64,000 nucleotides of DNA from Lotus japonicus (lineage: Eukaryota; Streptophyta; Magnoliopsida; Fabales; Fabaceae), in the NCBI RefSeq assembly GCF_012489685.1, contig NC_080042.1, forward strand, positions 74,638,566-74,702,565, written 5' to 3'. Positions 1 to 9,863 of the stretch are shown piece by piece (the first letter of the stretch is position 1; every line of letters starts with the position of its first letter). The translations under genes and the position numbers were made by a program. A model generated the notes under the pieces. The model had not been told where the DNA came from. It did not search any database and saw nothing but the letters and a program-made list of their open reading frames with translations.

Positions 1-248
1 AGCCGCCCGGTGTGAACCAGTCAACTCGGCCGGTTTTTATGATTAAACCGGAGACTCGGCCGGTCTCGGTTGAACCAATCTTTTTTTTTTTAACAGAGAT
101 TTTTTTTTTCTTAGAACGGGCCTTTTTTTTCCCTGCATTTTTTTTTTTGAATAGAGCACTTTTTTTTTCTTAGAACCGGCCTTGTTTGTTTGAACAGAGC
201 ACTTTTTTTTTCTTAGCATTTAATAGTTGCGAAAAAAATTTGGAAAAG

Positions 249-316
249 TGTCTAGCTTGGATTCGAACCCATTCCCTCAAGATTCAATGCTGTGAATCTT
301 ACCACTAGGCTAGACA
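249..316 (-). other. tRNA-like sequence (tRNA pseudogene or SINE head)
   Basis: On the minus strand this 68-nt stretch begins TGTCTAGC and ends GCTAGACA, an exact 8-bp acceptor-like stem. It contains an A-box-like TAGCCTAGTGGTAAGA, a perfect 6-bp anticodon-like stem (AGATTC/GAATCT) and a B-box GGTTCGAATCC. The anticodon-like loop is 8 nt and the T stem pairs poorly, so it is probably not a working tRNA. It sits inside the edge hAT copy and I see no equivalent in the sister copy. It may be a SINE head or a tRNA-derived insertion. Confidence 0.5.
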
Positions 317-482
317 AGTGTTTTGATATAATGGTTACAATTAATTGTATTTATATAAACAAAAATAATACTATACAAATCTTTGACAAGTAAACATTAG
401 TTTTTTTTTTGAACGAAAGTAAAGACTAGTGTTATTACACAAAATAACTAAAACACAACCCAACCATTATAATAATTACTTA

Positions 483-510
483 TTTATATATATATATATA
501 TATATATTTA
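483..510. repeat. (TA)n microsatellite
   Basis: A run of about a dozen TA dinucleotides inside the AT-rich interior of the edge hAT copy. Similar TA runs occur at about 6494-6536, 23217-23238 and 27388-27407. Confidence 0.9.
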
Positions 511-1318
511 ACAATAACTATTTCTTAACGTTATTTAACAATTGTTTCAAAAACGTTATTTAACAATAAGTTAAAATAATTATTTGTGTGTTTTTATTAT
601 GAAGTTATTAATTAATGTTAGTTAATATTATTAATTCTTTTAATTTTTTAATATAGAATGAGTCAAGTTGTTCTGTATATAATTTCTTTGCAAAGTCTTC
701 TTGTCGTTTCTTTGAGGATAAATTAAAGAATATGAATAACAAGCTTTGGTGTTGTAAAAAATTGAAAAATTGAAAATCTTTTTAGCTAGCCTGAATCAGA
801 AACTGGATTATATACAAGTTGTTTCATGTGCATATATCATTTGTTAGCTTATAATGTACAAGATCTTAGTTGTTTATTCTGTTTTAAACTTGTTTATACG
901 CTTTTTGTTGTGATTAAAGCGTAAAATCGATGTTGTTTGATGATGTTTAAAACTTATTTCAGTTATTTGTGAGTTGTGACATTTTGTTGTGGTAAAAAAT
1001 TCCTTATTGCTTTTGTGTGTATGGTATTTTGTGACATTTTATTATTGTATTATGAATTTTTTTAATTTTTTTAGTATCGACCAAGTTAAACGGTTCAACC
1101 AGTGACCCAGTGGTTGAACCATTGACTCATTGACCCAGTACCTCGACCGAGTCGATCACCGGTCCGAGTCTGATAACACTGGTATGGAGTGTTGCTTAGT
1201 CTAAAAAAGAGGAGGATTACTTTCAAATTAAGACCAAGTGTCAGTGAGTACTTGGGAATTCCTCATCATCTTTTTTCTGTATTCCCGGTATTTTCACCTT
1301 TCCATCTCGTATATAGTA

Positions 1319-1618
1319 CCTCCTGTCCTATTTATAAGCATGAAAGAGAAGAAAAATCTTGGTCTTTTTTATAAGAACCAATGAAAGTTAGAGCTATATT
1401 AATTATTTTTTTTCCAATGATACCCTTATTAATTCTAACTTATAAAATGTGTCTCATTAATTATTCTCTCTCTTTAAGACTTTCCAACACTAATAATAAA
1501 GAGTAATTTTGGAAGTTTATTTTAATTTAAGACAAATTTAATGCATTTTATCTAATTTAACTACATTTCTTAAACTATGTGAATTTTTTTTTTTGCTTAT
1601 AAATAGGACCGGAGGGAG
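1319..1618. mobile_element. Stowaway-type MITE
   Basis: The ends are inverted copies: CCTCCTGTCCTATTTATAAG on the left and CTTATAAATAGGACCGGAGG on the right. Both sides are bordered by TA (1317-1318 and 1619-1620), the target duplication of Tc1/mariner-derived Stowaway MITEs. The GGAGGGAGTA end is typical. There is no coding capacity. Confidence 0.85.
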
Positions 1619-1646
1619 TATTTGATTTCCAATGACTAGCGGTTAA

Positions 1647-2027
1647 GAGCATCTCCAAGATCTTATTTTGGAACTTAACTCACTTTTTGTGGACCCAGAC
1701 TGCCACATAGGATTTAAGACACTCATAAAGTTCATATGCACATTTCACTCTAATAGATGAGATCTTATTTTACTTTTGACTGGACCCACGATACCCAATA
1801 TATTTATATTATTTATTTTCCTCCATATTTTTCACTTTGGTTATTGTATTGAAGGAGAGAGAGAAAAATATATTATTTTATCTAAGATCCCACATTTGAG
1901 AGTACCTGAGTTAAGACACGGATTTTAGCAACATGCCACGGGATAACTCCAATGATGAGATCTAATAAGATCCAGATCTTATTTTAAGATCCCTAAATAA
2001 GGACTCCATTGAGGATTGAAGATGCTC
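1647..2027. mobile_element. Harbinger-type (Tourist-like) MITE
   Basis: It starts GAGCATCTCCAAGATC and ends in the inverse form GAAGATGCTC, flanked by TAA at 1644-1646 and 2028-2030, the 3-bp duplication of PIF/Harbinger elements. The body includes GACTGGACCCACGATACCC and TAAGATC repeats and closely matches a second copy at about 39263-39630. It has no coding capacity. Its right-hand TAA is also the left border of the next Harbinger element, so the two abut. Confidence 0.85.
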
Positions 2028-2515
2028 TAAGAGCAACTCCAACCCTTGGCTCCTTATCTGGTTTCTTAACACACTATTCAGCACTATTCTGCACTATTCC
2101 TGTGGGCCCGTACTGCCACATCAGACTTAAGAAACTCTTAAGGAACTGAACCAGATTTTGCTCCAACCCATGGTTTCTTAAATTACTATTTGAAGGGTCT
2201 CACCCGTGTCCCACCATACAACATAAATTAATAATATTTATTTTCACACAATTTAGATTTAAAATTTAATACTAAATCAATTAAAAAATAATTTAATTAA
2301 TATTTATACGAATTTAATTTAAATTTACTTAATATTTAAAACAACTAAATTTAAATATCGACATATTAACTTAAAATAAAATAAAAAAGTACATTGTGTT
2401 TTTTATAGCAAAAACAATTTTATTGAATAATAGAAATGAAGACGAAAGAAAATACATGGCAATGAAAAATAAACAACAATACATTTTAAATGAAATACAT
2501 AATAACACTTGAAGA

Positions 2516-3820
2516 TTAATTTTCATTATTCTCGTTTTCGGGAAGCTGCCAAATATGCTCCACCAAGTCTGCTTGAAGTTGGTGATGGATTGACCTTTCA
2601 ATTTGATGTGCTCTTCTTTCCAAGATATTTCTAAAAGCGGGGATAGGACCACTTAATACTTCAGCATCCAATATGTCATTATTGACCTGTTCATAAACAA
2701 AATTACCTTGGTACGTGTTGCGCTCATCTTCAACAATCATGTTATGCAATATGATGCAAGCATACATTATTGACTTCATGTCATTCGGATGCCAAAAGCG
2801 TGATGGACCACGAACTATTGCAAACCGAGATTGGAGAACGCCGAATGCACGTTCAACGTCCTTTCTTGCTGCTTCTTGTCTTTTGGCAAACTTTTGCCTT
2901 TTTTCTCCTTGTGGCATTGAGATGGTCTTCACAAATGTAGACCACGGGGGATAGATGCCGTCTGCTAGATAGTATCCCATGTGATACATTGTTCCATTCA
3001 CGCTAAAGTTCACCATGGGAGCATTTCCACTCAAAACATCATTAAACACAGGAGATTGGTTTAGCACATTAATGTCATTGTTAGAACCTGCAATGCCAAA
3101 AAATGCATGCCAAATCCACAAGTCTTGAGATGTCACTGCTTCAAGCATGATTGTGGGCTTTCCATGATCACCTCGAGTGTATTGACCTTTCCACGCAACT
3201 GGACAATTTTTCCATTCCCAATGCATACAATCAATAGAACCCAACATACCTGGAAATCCACGAAACTCCCCCCATTGAAGTAGGCGGGTAATGTCTTCAT
3301 GGTTCGGGCGCCTCAAATATGTTTCACCGAATACTGCACACACACCTTCTACAAAATTCTTTAGGCACTCAATTGCAGTACTTTCACCAATTCGAACGTA
3401 CTCATCAACACTGTCAGCAGGTGATCCGTACGCCAACATACGAATAGCGGCAGTTCACTTTTGTAATGGTGTCAAACTTTGTCTTCCAATTGCATCAACA
3501 GACTGTAGAAAATACGGGTTATGAGACCCAAGGGCGTCTACAACTCTGAGGAACACATCCTTTCGCATTCGAAACCTTCGCCGGAAAAGCTCCTCCGGGT
3601 ATACAGGATTTTCAGAGAAGTAGTCCATCCACAACCGCTCGTGCCCAGCTTCACGATCTCTCTCTATCACTTTTCTTGTTCGCTTGGGCCTAACAGTGTT
3701 CGCATGTTGTTGATAAAACTCCATCTCCTCCTGCATCATATCTTCTATAGTGGTGTCATTGATAAGTTCGTCAATGACAACGTCGTAAATGTCCCATTCG
3801 GCCATATTGTTTGGATCCAT
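2516..3820 (-). pseudogene. HARBI1-like DDE transposase with one in-frame stop
   Basis: This would cut and paste the Harbinger element. Reading from the ATG at 3820 (start MDPNNMAEWDIYD) the frame runs 122 residues to a TGA at 3452-3454, then continues in the same frame to the stop at 2516, about 434 codons in all, the usual size for plant HARBI1-like proteins. A DDE_4 nuclease core is visible. The first Asp lies in GSIDCMHWEW, the second in NNDINVL, and the Glu in RKDVERAFGVLQ. The stop falls in the conserved LTPLQK-x-TAAIRMLAYG stretch, where relatives usually have Cys, so a single base change explains it. The upstream reading frame from 3958 extends into the minisatellite and is unlikely to be the true start. 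Confidence 0.85.
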
Positions 3821-3943
3821 TCTATGACACAATGAGAAACTATCGGTGTAATTTGATAGGAGGAAGACGAGATGAGAGAACAAAAGAACTTTGGAATGTT
3901 GAGATGAGTGAAATATGACATGTATAAATAAGAGAAACAACAA

Positions 3944-4127
3944 GGCTATATTCTCCAACGGCTATATTCTCCAACGGCTATATTCCCCAACGACTATATT
4001 CTCCAACGGCTATATTCCCCAACGGCTATATTCTCCAACGGCTATATTACTCAACGGCTATATTCTCCAACGGATATATTCCCCAACGGCTATATTCCCC
4101 AACGACTATATTCCCCAACGTCTATTT
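3944..4127. repeat. 16-bp minisatellite, about 11 copies
   Basis: Tandem copies of GCTATATTCTCCAACG, varying mainly at TTCT/TTCC and GCTA/ACTA, lie just upstream of the transposase start on the minus strand, in what would be its leader. The repeat keeps the plus strand open for 72 codons by chance; that frame is not a gene. Confidence 0.95.
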
Positions 4128-4132
4128 TCTTG

Positions 4133-4312
4133 AAATTACAACATTGATGAAGTACACAGTAAGAAAAACTCGAATATTGAAATTACAACATTGATGCAGT
4201 GCACATAATTAGAAATGCTAAAATTACAACACTGATGAAGTACACATAAGTAGAAATGCTAAAATTACAACACTAATGCGGTACACATAAGTAAAAATGC
4301 TAAAATCACAAC
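4133..4312. repeat. 41-47-bp tandem repeat, about four copies
   Basis: Units begin with the pattern AAATTACAACA(T/C)TGATG, continue with a variant of AAGTACACATAAGTA and end AAATGCTAA. The copies diverge slightly and the last breaks off at ATCACAACATTGA just before the kinase fragment. The block follows the 16-bp minisatellite directly and looks like subterminal sequence of the Harbinger element. Confidence 0.85.
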
Positions 4313-4317
4313 ATTGA

Positions 4318-5232
4318 GGATATGGATCTGTTTTTAGAGGGAGGATACATGATGAATGTCTGGTTGCTGTTAAGGTGTTGAATAGCTCAAAAGGAAATGG
4401 AGGTGAATTCATAAACGAGGTAGCAAGCATTAGCAGAACATCTCATGTTAACATAGTTACTCTATTAGGATTTTGCTTTGAAGGATCTAAGAGAGCATTA
4501 ATATATGAGTTCATGTCTAATGGATCTTTGGAGAAATTCATATATGCGAAGGATCCAATAGCCGTGGAAAACCAATTGAACTGTGAAACCTTATACCAGA
4601 TTACAATAGGTGTGGCTCGGGGATTGGAGTATTTACACAAAGGATGCAACACTCGAATTTTCCATTTTGACATAAAGCCTCACAACATACTACTTGATGA
4701 GAAGTTTTGTCCAAAGATATAGGATTTTGGACTCGCGAAAATTTGTCATGAAAATCAGAGTTTGGTGTCTATGTTGGAAGCTAGAGGAACTGCAGGGTAT
4801 ATTGCTCCTGAGGTCTTTTCAAGGAATATTGGAGTGGTGTCTCACAAGTCAGATGTTTATAGTTTTGGGATGATGGTATTAGAAATGGTTGGAGGAAGAA
4901 AGAATATTAATGTGGAAGTTGAATGTTATAGTGAAATATATTTTCCATATTGGATATACAAGCGTCTGGAGAAACATCAAGAGCTTGCTCTGCAATGTAT
5001 TAAAAGCGTAAATGATAATGAGATGGCAAGGAAGATGATTTTGGTAAGCTTTTGGTGCATACAAACAAATCCTTCTGCTCGTCCAGCAATGAGTCAAGTG
5101 GTGGATATGTTAGAAGGAAGCCTTGAATCTTTGCAAATACCACCAAAACCTTTCTTATCTTCTCCAAGCACATCACCAACCCATTACTCAACTTCAAATC
5201 TTGAGTCTACCTCTGTTAGTGTCAACCTGTGA
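4318..5232 (+). pseudogene. LRK10-like receptor kinase fragment
   Basis: This is the cytoplasmic kinase of a leaf-rust-10 (LRK10L/PR5K-type) receptor-like kinase. It starts abruptly inside the glycine loop (GYGSVFRG) with a stop codon and repeats immediately upstream, so signal peptide, ectodomain, membrane span and the start of the kinase are absent. The remaining 305-codon frame shows VAVKVL (ATP lysine), the HFDIKPHN catalytic loop with Asp present, DFGLAK, GTAGYIAPE and the C-terminal signature SLESLQIPPKPFLSS. One in-frame TAG at 4720-4722 replaces the residue before DFG, usually Ser in PKISDFG. With no start and a nonsense codon it cannot make a kinase. The gap between GGRKNIN and EIYFPYWIY is family-typical. 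Confidence 0.85.
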
Positions 5233-5973
5233 TTACTTGGACACAGGTTCCTACTTTCTAATTCTGTAAAAAGAATAATCTCTCAATCTCAGTGTGAATT
5301 TTATTGTTTCGACTTTAGCTACTGGTAATATCCTTGTTCACCGTAAGATGCTTGTTTTAACTAAACTTTGTGGTCATTATAGTTAATATAGTTTTCTCCA
5401 CCCTGGTAAAGAAGATTTTATTACAGAATCACCTAAATTATATCTTATTGCCTTTGAAATCTGATTCGTTCTTTCAGTTCCTATTTTGGATGCTAAGCTT
5501 TGTTTTGTATATGACTTAGCAAGTCAACTTTGTTTACATGGTTCTCCTTTTGAAAATACAACTAAGGGCAATCAATATGTGGCACTTTCATGTGTGCTAT
5601 ATACCAGGTTCACCTTGCTTCAGGTAGGGCCGCTCTTACTATCAAGTAGCTGCTGGTGTATATCTGATGTCCAAGAATTGGCCTAAAATTGAAATTGAAC
5701 TTTGAGTAACTGTCAAGATCCATGCTGGACATATTCTTTTCTATAGTAATATTGTGCTTGTGTTGCTTAATGTGCCACAAAAGTGTGGAAAGCATACTAT
5801 ATATGTTAGTAAAAACAACAAATCTTGTGCACTAAAAAATCTGTTAGTCTAAGTTCATGTTGAAAAAACTGAAATTCTGGTTCACGCACATGACAGATGT
5901 GTATTTAATTTCTTCTTGGTTGTAATGGGTTTGGGGTACCCCTTTGAATAAATCATTGCTTATCCAAAAAAAA
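5233..5973. other. No gene seen
   Basis: AT-rich sequence between the kinase fragment and the WAK-associated exon. A 66-codon frame at 5486-5686 resembles nothing I recognise. A poly-A stretch near 5968 precedes the next homology. Confidence 0.5.
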
Positions 5974-6181
5974 AACGGTGGAGTGGTGAATGCAAGTGTG
6001 GAAGAAGATGAGAAAGGAGGAGTAAAAGAGGCATTGAGAAAAGGGTCTATGTTGAAATGGAATGCTTCTAATAACTGCAGCGAGTGTAGGAACAGTGGAG
6101 GAAGGTGCGGATTCGACGTAGATCCACAAACATACGCTTTCAGGTGCTACTGTCCTGATAGAGTTCAACTTCTCCAATGTG
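5974..6181 (+). pseudogene. WAK-associated exon of an LRK10-like receptor
   Basis: The frame includes LKWNASNNCSECRNSGGRCG followed by FxCYCPD, the cysteine pattern of the C-terminal wall-associated-kinase (WAK_assoc) domain in the ectodomain of LRK10L receptors. It ends at a plausible splice donor (TGTG|GTAATTC). No GUB_WAK domain, membrane span or kinase follows; a hAT element begins 127 bases later. It belongs to the same receptor family as 4318-5232 but lies downstream of the kinase, in the wrong order for one gene. It is therefore a second degraded copy or a rearranged piece. The left boundary is approximate because no clear acceptor is visible. Confidence 0.7.
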
Positions 6182-6308
6182 GTAATTCAAGTTACTCTCT
6201 TTGCTCCTTCTAGGATTAGATTTGATTTTGATATTTTTAGTCCACTTAAAGTTTAGGTAAACTGAATTTGAAACCCTCTAAAAAACTCATATAGTTTTTA
6301 GTCCTCAG

Positions 6309-7806
6309 TAGGGATGGCAATGGGTCCGAGACCCAGTGGGTACCCGCAAAAAATACCCACGATGGGTAGGGTAAAAACCCGCTATATGGGTATGGGGCTG
6401 GGTATGGGTAATTACCCGCAAAATTGAGTGGGTACGGGTGCGGGTATGGGTACTATGGTACCCACCCCGCCCCATACCCGCACACGTTATATACATATAA
6501 TATATATATATACATATAATATATATATATATATATAAAACCTATATGCCGTAACTGTAAAAAAAAAAAAACATGTATACCGTAAAATTTTCTCTTTAAA
6601 TTAAAACAATACCTTTAAATTTTTTTAAAATTTGTTGAGTGTTGACATTTCAAAATTTATTATAAAGAGATAAATTATTTGAAACTGAAAATTTGTTAAA
6701 AATTGCAAAGGATATATTAGCCATTCCAATTTCCACAGTTGCTTCAGAATCTGCTTTTAGCACAGGAGGAAGATTGTTGAGTCCTCATCGTTCTAGACTT
6801 CATGAAGATATTTTGGAGGCACTTATGTGTGTACAAAGCTGGCTAAAACATGATAATGAAGGTAAGAAATATTGCATTAGTATATTTTTATAGTTAATTT
6901 TGTATCATGCTTCTTACGCATACTGCCTTGCTAGAAATATTCCCTCTCTTATTTATTTTCTTCTATTTTTTCTCTCTTTATCACCACTTCACTTTCTAAA
7001 ATAGAGCTTGGACACTCTTTTGTATGACTACCCTGTTTCTTTATATTGTTTTACTTGGCAAAACTAGAAAACTTAATAAACTTATGTTCTTTTTCTCGTT
7101 AGTACTGTATCTGTTTTATGTTGGGACCTCTTTAATATATAATAATATATCCTCTTTGATTCTCAAAATGATTCTTAAAAAAACTACAATTTTTATCTTT
7201 TTCTTATGTTGCAGTTTCTATTGGTATTACTGGACCAAAGCAATATTTAGATTTTAAAGATAAGCGACTGCAATTTTTTGGGGAATCTGATTCTGATGAT
7301 GAGGTAAATATGATATAATTTTTGTTATAATTTTTTTTTTAAATTTGTTCATGTATATTGACTTTGCAATATAAAACTAATTTGACTTAATTTATTATTT
7401 TTAACAGGTTTTGGAGAGCAGCAGCACAGTCCATACAAGTTAAATCTATTTGAAGACTCTTTAGTGTTTTATTAAGTTATATTTTGAGTCTAAGGTGTTG
7501 AATTTATACTTAATGTATTTGGATGATGTTATATATTTTTAATTAATGTGTTTCCATTTTATAATAGCAATCATATATTTTTTTCATTGAAAATGCAAAT
7601 ACGGAAAATTATATTTTATTTAAGCAAATTGCGGGTATTGGGTATGGGTACGGGTACGGGCATATATGTACCCATAGGGTACGAGGATGGGCACTGAAGT
7701 TGTTACCCACGCGGGTATGGGGACGGGTACGGGTAAGTTTTTAAAACGCGGGTATGGGGATGGGTACTATAGTACCCTACCCAAACCCTACCCATTGCCA
7801 TCCCTA
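6309..7806 (+). mobile_element. hAT element with partial transposase
   Basis: Perfect 17-bp terminal inverted repeats (TAGGGATGGCAATGGGT) and an exact 8-bp target duplication GTCCTCAG (6301-6308 and 7807-7814) define a 1498-bp hAT insertion. Subterminal regions are packed with GGGTAC/GTACCC motifs, likely transposase-binding sites. The centre retains only the 3' exons of the transposase. It inserted in the remains of the LRK10-like region. Confidence 0.95.
6681..7443 (+). pseudogene. hAT transposase, C-terminal exons only
   Basis: This is the dimerisation domain of a hAT transposase. Exon a (about 6681-6861) reads AKDILAIPISTVASESAFST and then GGRLLSPHRS...EALMCVQSWLK, the hallmark hAT C-terminal signature. 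It ends GAAG|GTAAG. Exon b (7215-7303, after TTGCAG) reads VSIGITGPKQYLDFKDKRLQ and then an acidic SDSDDE. Exon c (7408-7443, after TTAACAG) gives VLESSSTVHTS and a TAA stop. Phases join cleanly. The BED finger and the catalytic core are missing, so it cannot act alone. The intron/exon structure was read by eye. Confidence 0.8.
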
Positions 7807-7814
7807 GTCCTCAG

Positions 7815-8359
7815 AGTTAATAAAATATATGGGTTAAAAATAATGAATAATTTTAGGAACCAAAACACATTCGATACTATTTTACTTGGGTTAAAAATAA
7901 ATTTAATCCAATTTGATTTTCAATAATGTTATATTCACGTTTTGTATACACCCACACTAAGAGTTCGAATAAGAGAAATGAAAGCGAAATATCAAATATG
8001 AGATACGATATATGTGATGAGAAAAAAAAGAAAATTGGAAAACAAGAAATGAAATTCAGATAGAAGAAAAAATAAGTATGTATGTATCAAAAGTTGATTT
8101 GATTTTACCTATAGTTTATTAGTGGGAAAAATTAGGTTTACACCTCAATTTTACCAACAGTAACAGTAAGACATAGATAGAAAGATAATATTAGGTATGG
8201 ATATCAGGCGTCATCCCTTCTCGTCTCCTAAAAAACATTTTAAATCACTATTTTTTTTAAGTGATATATATAGGCCTAGCGAGCAAAGCATAGAAGAATA
8301 CAAAGGGGAAAGGATGGTCAGCGCCGCAAAAAGCTAGCCATCAAACAAATAAAGGAACC
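7815..8359. other. No gene seen
   Basis: AT-rich spacer between the hAT element and the next MITE, with no frame resembling a protein. Confidence 0.5.
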
Positions 8360-8815
8360 CTTACACTTTGTTTGGTGTAGGTGACTTTGACAAGAGAGAT
8401 ATATGGAAGACAGAGATTGTGAAGAGTTAAAACAACTATCTCTGTTTGGCAGATATTACTGTAGCGCGGAGAGAGTTTTTTTACGTGGGCTCCACATGCT
8501 TTTTTTCCTCTCCTCAAATAGCGAAGAAATGGAGAGCTGCTGCACTTTTTCCCTGTTTTAACTATTTTATCCTTACAATTTGAGTTGCCAGTATTTACTT
8601 TAATGGACAAAATTATCAATTGATAAAATAATTATTTTTTCTTTTACTAATATTCATTATCCACATCATTATTTCTCATCTCTCTCCCATTTATCTCTAT
8701 CATACCAAACAACCTCTTAAATCCACTCTATTTCTCACCTATTTCTCTCTACTCAATTTTTCTTTCTTTACTCTCTCTTCTCTATCTCTATCTACCCTAC
8801 CAGACATAATGTAAG
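8360..8815. mobile_element. Possible MITE with imperfect inverted ends
   Basis: The left end CTTACACTTTGTTTGGTGTA is an imperfect inverse of the right end (CTTACATTATGTCTGGTAGG on the other strand). The body has pyrimidine-rich CTCTCT stretches. I could not find a convincing target duplication, so superfamily and exact limits are open. Confidence 0.45.
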
Positions 8816-9863
8816 TGAAGAAGAAAAACCAAAGTCGACTACTAAACAAACAAAATCTGCATAGATAAAGGGCCCGTGAAACAAGCCGAAAGAGCCCAAA
8901 AAACCAGCCCAGCAAGTCAACTATGTCTGACCCTATGAGACCTAATGTTATCAGCAATGTCAAGGAGAAAAGCTCAGATACTTCAGCCAGGGAAGAAGAG
9001 CAAGGAATTAAAGAGGCACAGTAGAAAACCTCAATCTGCAGGTCTTCAAACTCACCCTCCAAATATATATATTTGTGAAGGAATTTCCACTGAACAAGGG
9101 AAAACTTAGAAAGTTAAAATATATAATCGACCATGAACTCAGGGCACCAAATAGAACACATTGGCTTTGTTGCTGGAATTGGATGAAAGACACAAAATTA
9201 GATACCCTGAGTCCAAAGCAAACCAAACTGCCATTTAACTCACTAAAGTAGCGAATAAAGACAAAACAAAATCAGGAATGAAAATATATACCTCTACCAT
9301 GGACTTGGGATATGCACATGTTTCAACCATTGCTTGAGAAATCAAATACAGATTAAGAGTCTCAATTACCTTTGGGCAAAGAAATATGAGCGAGAACAGG
9401 AACTCATTACTATGTTATAAGCATGTAGAATTAATTGCAATTAGAAAGGAATTTAGAATTTCATTGAAATTTAATAATGCTCAGATTGGTTATCCTACTT
9501 GAGAAACATGTACCCAGATCAAAATTTTGGAGTTAACTGATTACCAAAAGCACACAATATAAATTTTATGTTAAATACATAGTAACTGAGTAAAGGAGCA
9601 TCACTCTCCGTCATATGACCATTGGATTCATAGAATCAAATTACAAAGTCGTTAGTTAGACATTCCAGCAAAGAGAAAATGTAAATTAGACTTTTTATCA
9701 AACACCTTGAATGCATTCTCAAATAAGCTTTGAGTAAGTAAAACAAGCACCCAATCCCATTACCCGGCGGCAATGTAAGCATAAAACAATGCCTTAGAGT
9801 CTTAGACCACAAGTCATGACGCATTGAGTTGAGGCTTTCCTATAAGAACAAGCAATGATAACT
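8816..9863. other. No gene seen
   Basis: Non-coding AT-rich DNA. Several 60-110-codon open frames on the minus strand are hydrophobic and low in complexity, and resemble no family. Confidence 0.5.

Larger units (their letters stand above)
1..1181. mobile_element. hAT-type non-autonomous element, cut by window start
   Basis: The right end, CCGAGTCTGATAACACTG, stops at 1181 and is the inverted match of the left end of the element at 49303-50520. Both also share subterminal runs of GGTTCAACCAGTGACCCAGTG type. The segment at 1-110, rich in CCGG and GGCC, matches the other end of that element, so only the outermost few dozen bases of this copy lie outside the window. The 8 bases after the end are GTATGGAG; the matching upstream duplication cannot be seen. 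No transposase coding is visible. The interior is AT-rich, has poly-T stretches, a (TA)n run near 485-508 and a tRNA-like insert at 249-316. Assignment to hAT comes from the 8-bp duplication of the intact sister copy. Confidence 0.75.
2031..4317 (-). mobile_element. PIF/Harbinger DNA transposon, right end missing
   Basis: The left terminus GAGCAACTCCAACCC follows a TAA, and the first 180 bases match the end of the non-autonomous element at 52023-53273. The interior carries a minus-strand HARBI1-type transposase (2516-3820), then a 16-bp minisatellite (3944-4127) and a block of roughly 41-47-bp repeats (4133-4312). No matching inverted terminus (GGAGTTGCTC) is found before receptor-kinase sequence begins at 4318. 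The second ORF of PIF elements (the Myb-like DNA-binding protein) is also not seen. The right-hand part has therefore probably been lost by deletion, joining it to the kinase fragment. Confidence 0.75.

Noticed and set aside
249..316. Functional tRNA gene
   Set aside because: The T stem pairs poorly, the anticodon-like loop is 8 nt and the total length is short.
3915..4133. 72-codon plus-strand frame with repeating YSPTAIF
   Set aside because: Product of the 16-bp minisatellite; no independent evidence of a gene.
3944..4312. Possible CRISPR array
   Set aside because: The tandem units adjoin without unique spacers, and the DNA is plant nuclear.
8341..9226. Minus-strand frames of 72-107 codons
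   Set aside because: Low complexity, partly within a MITE; no recognisable domain.
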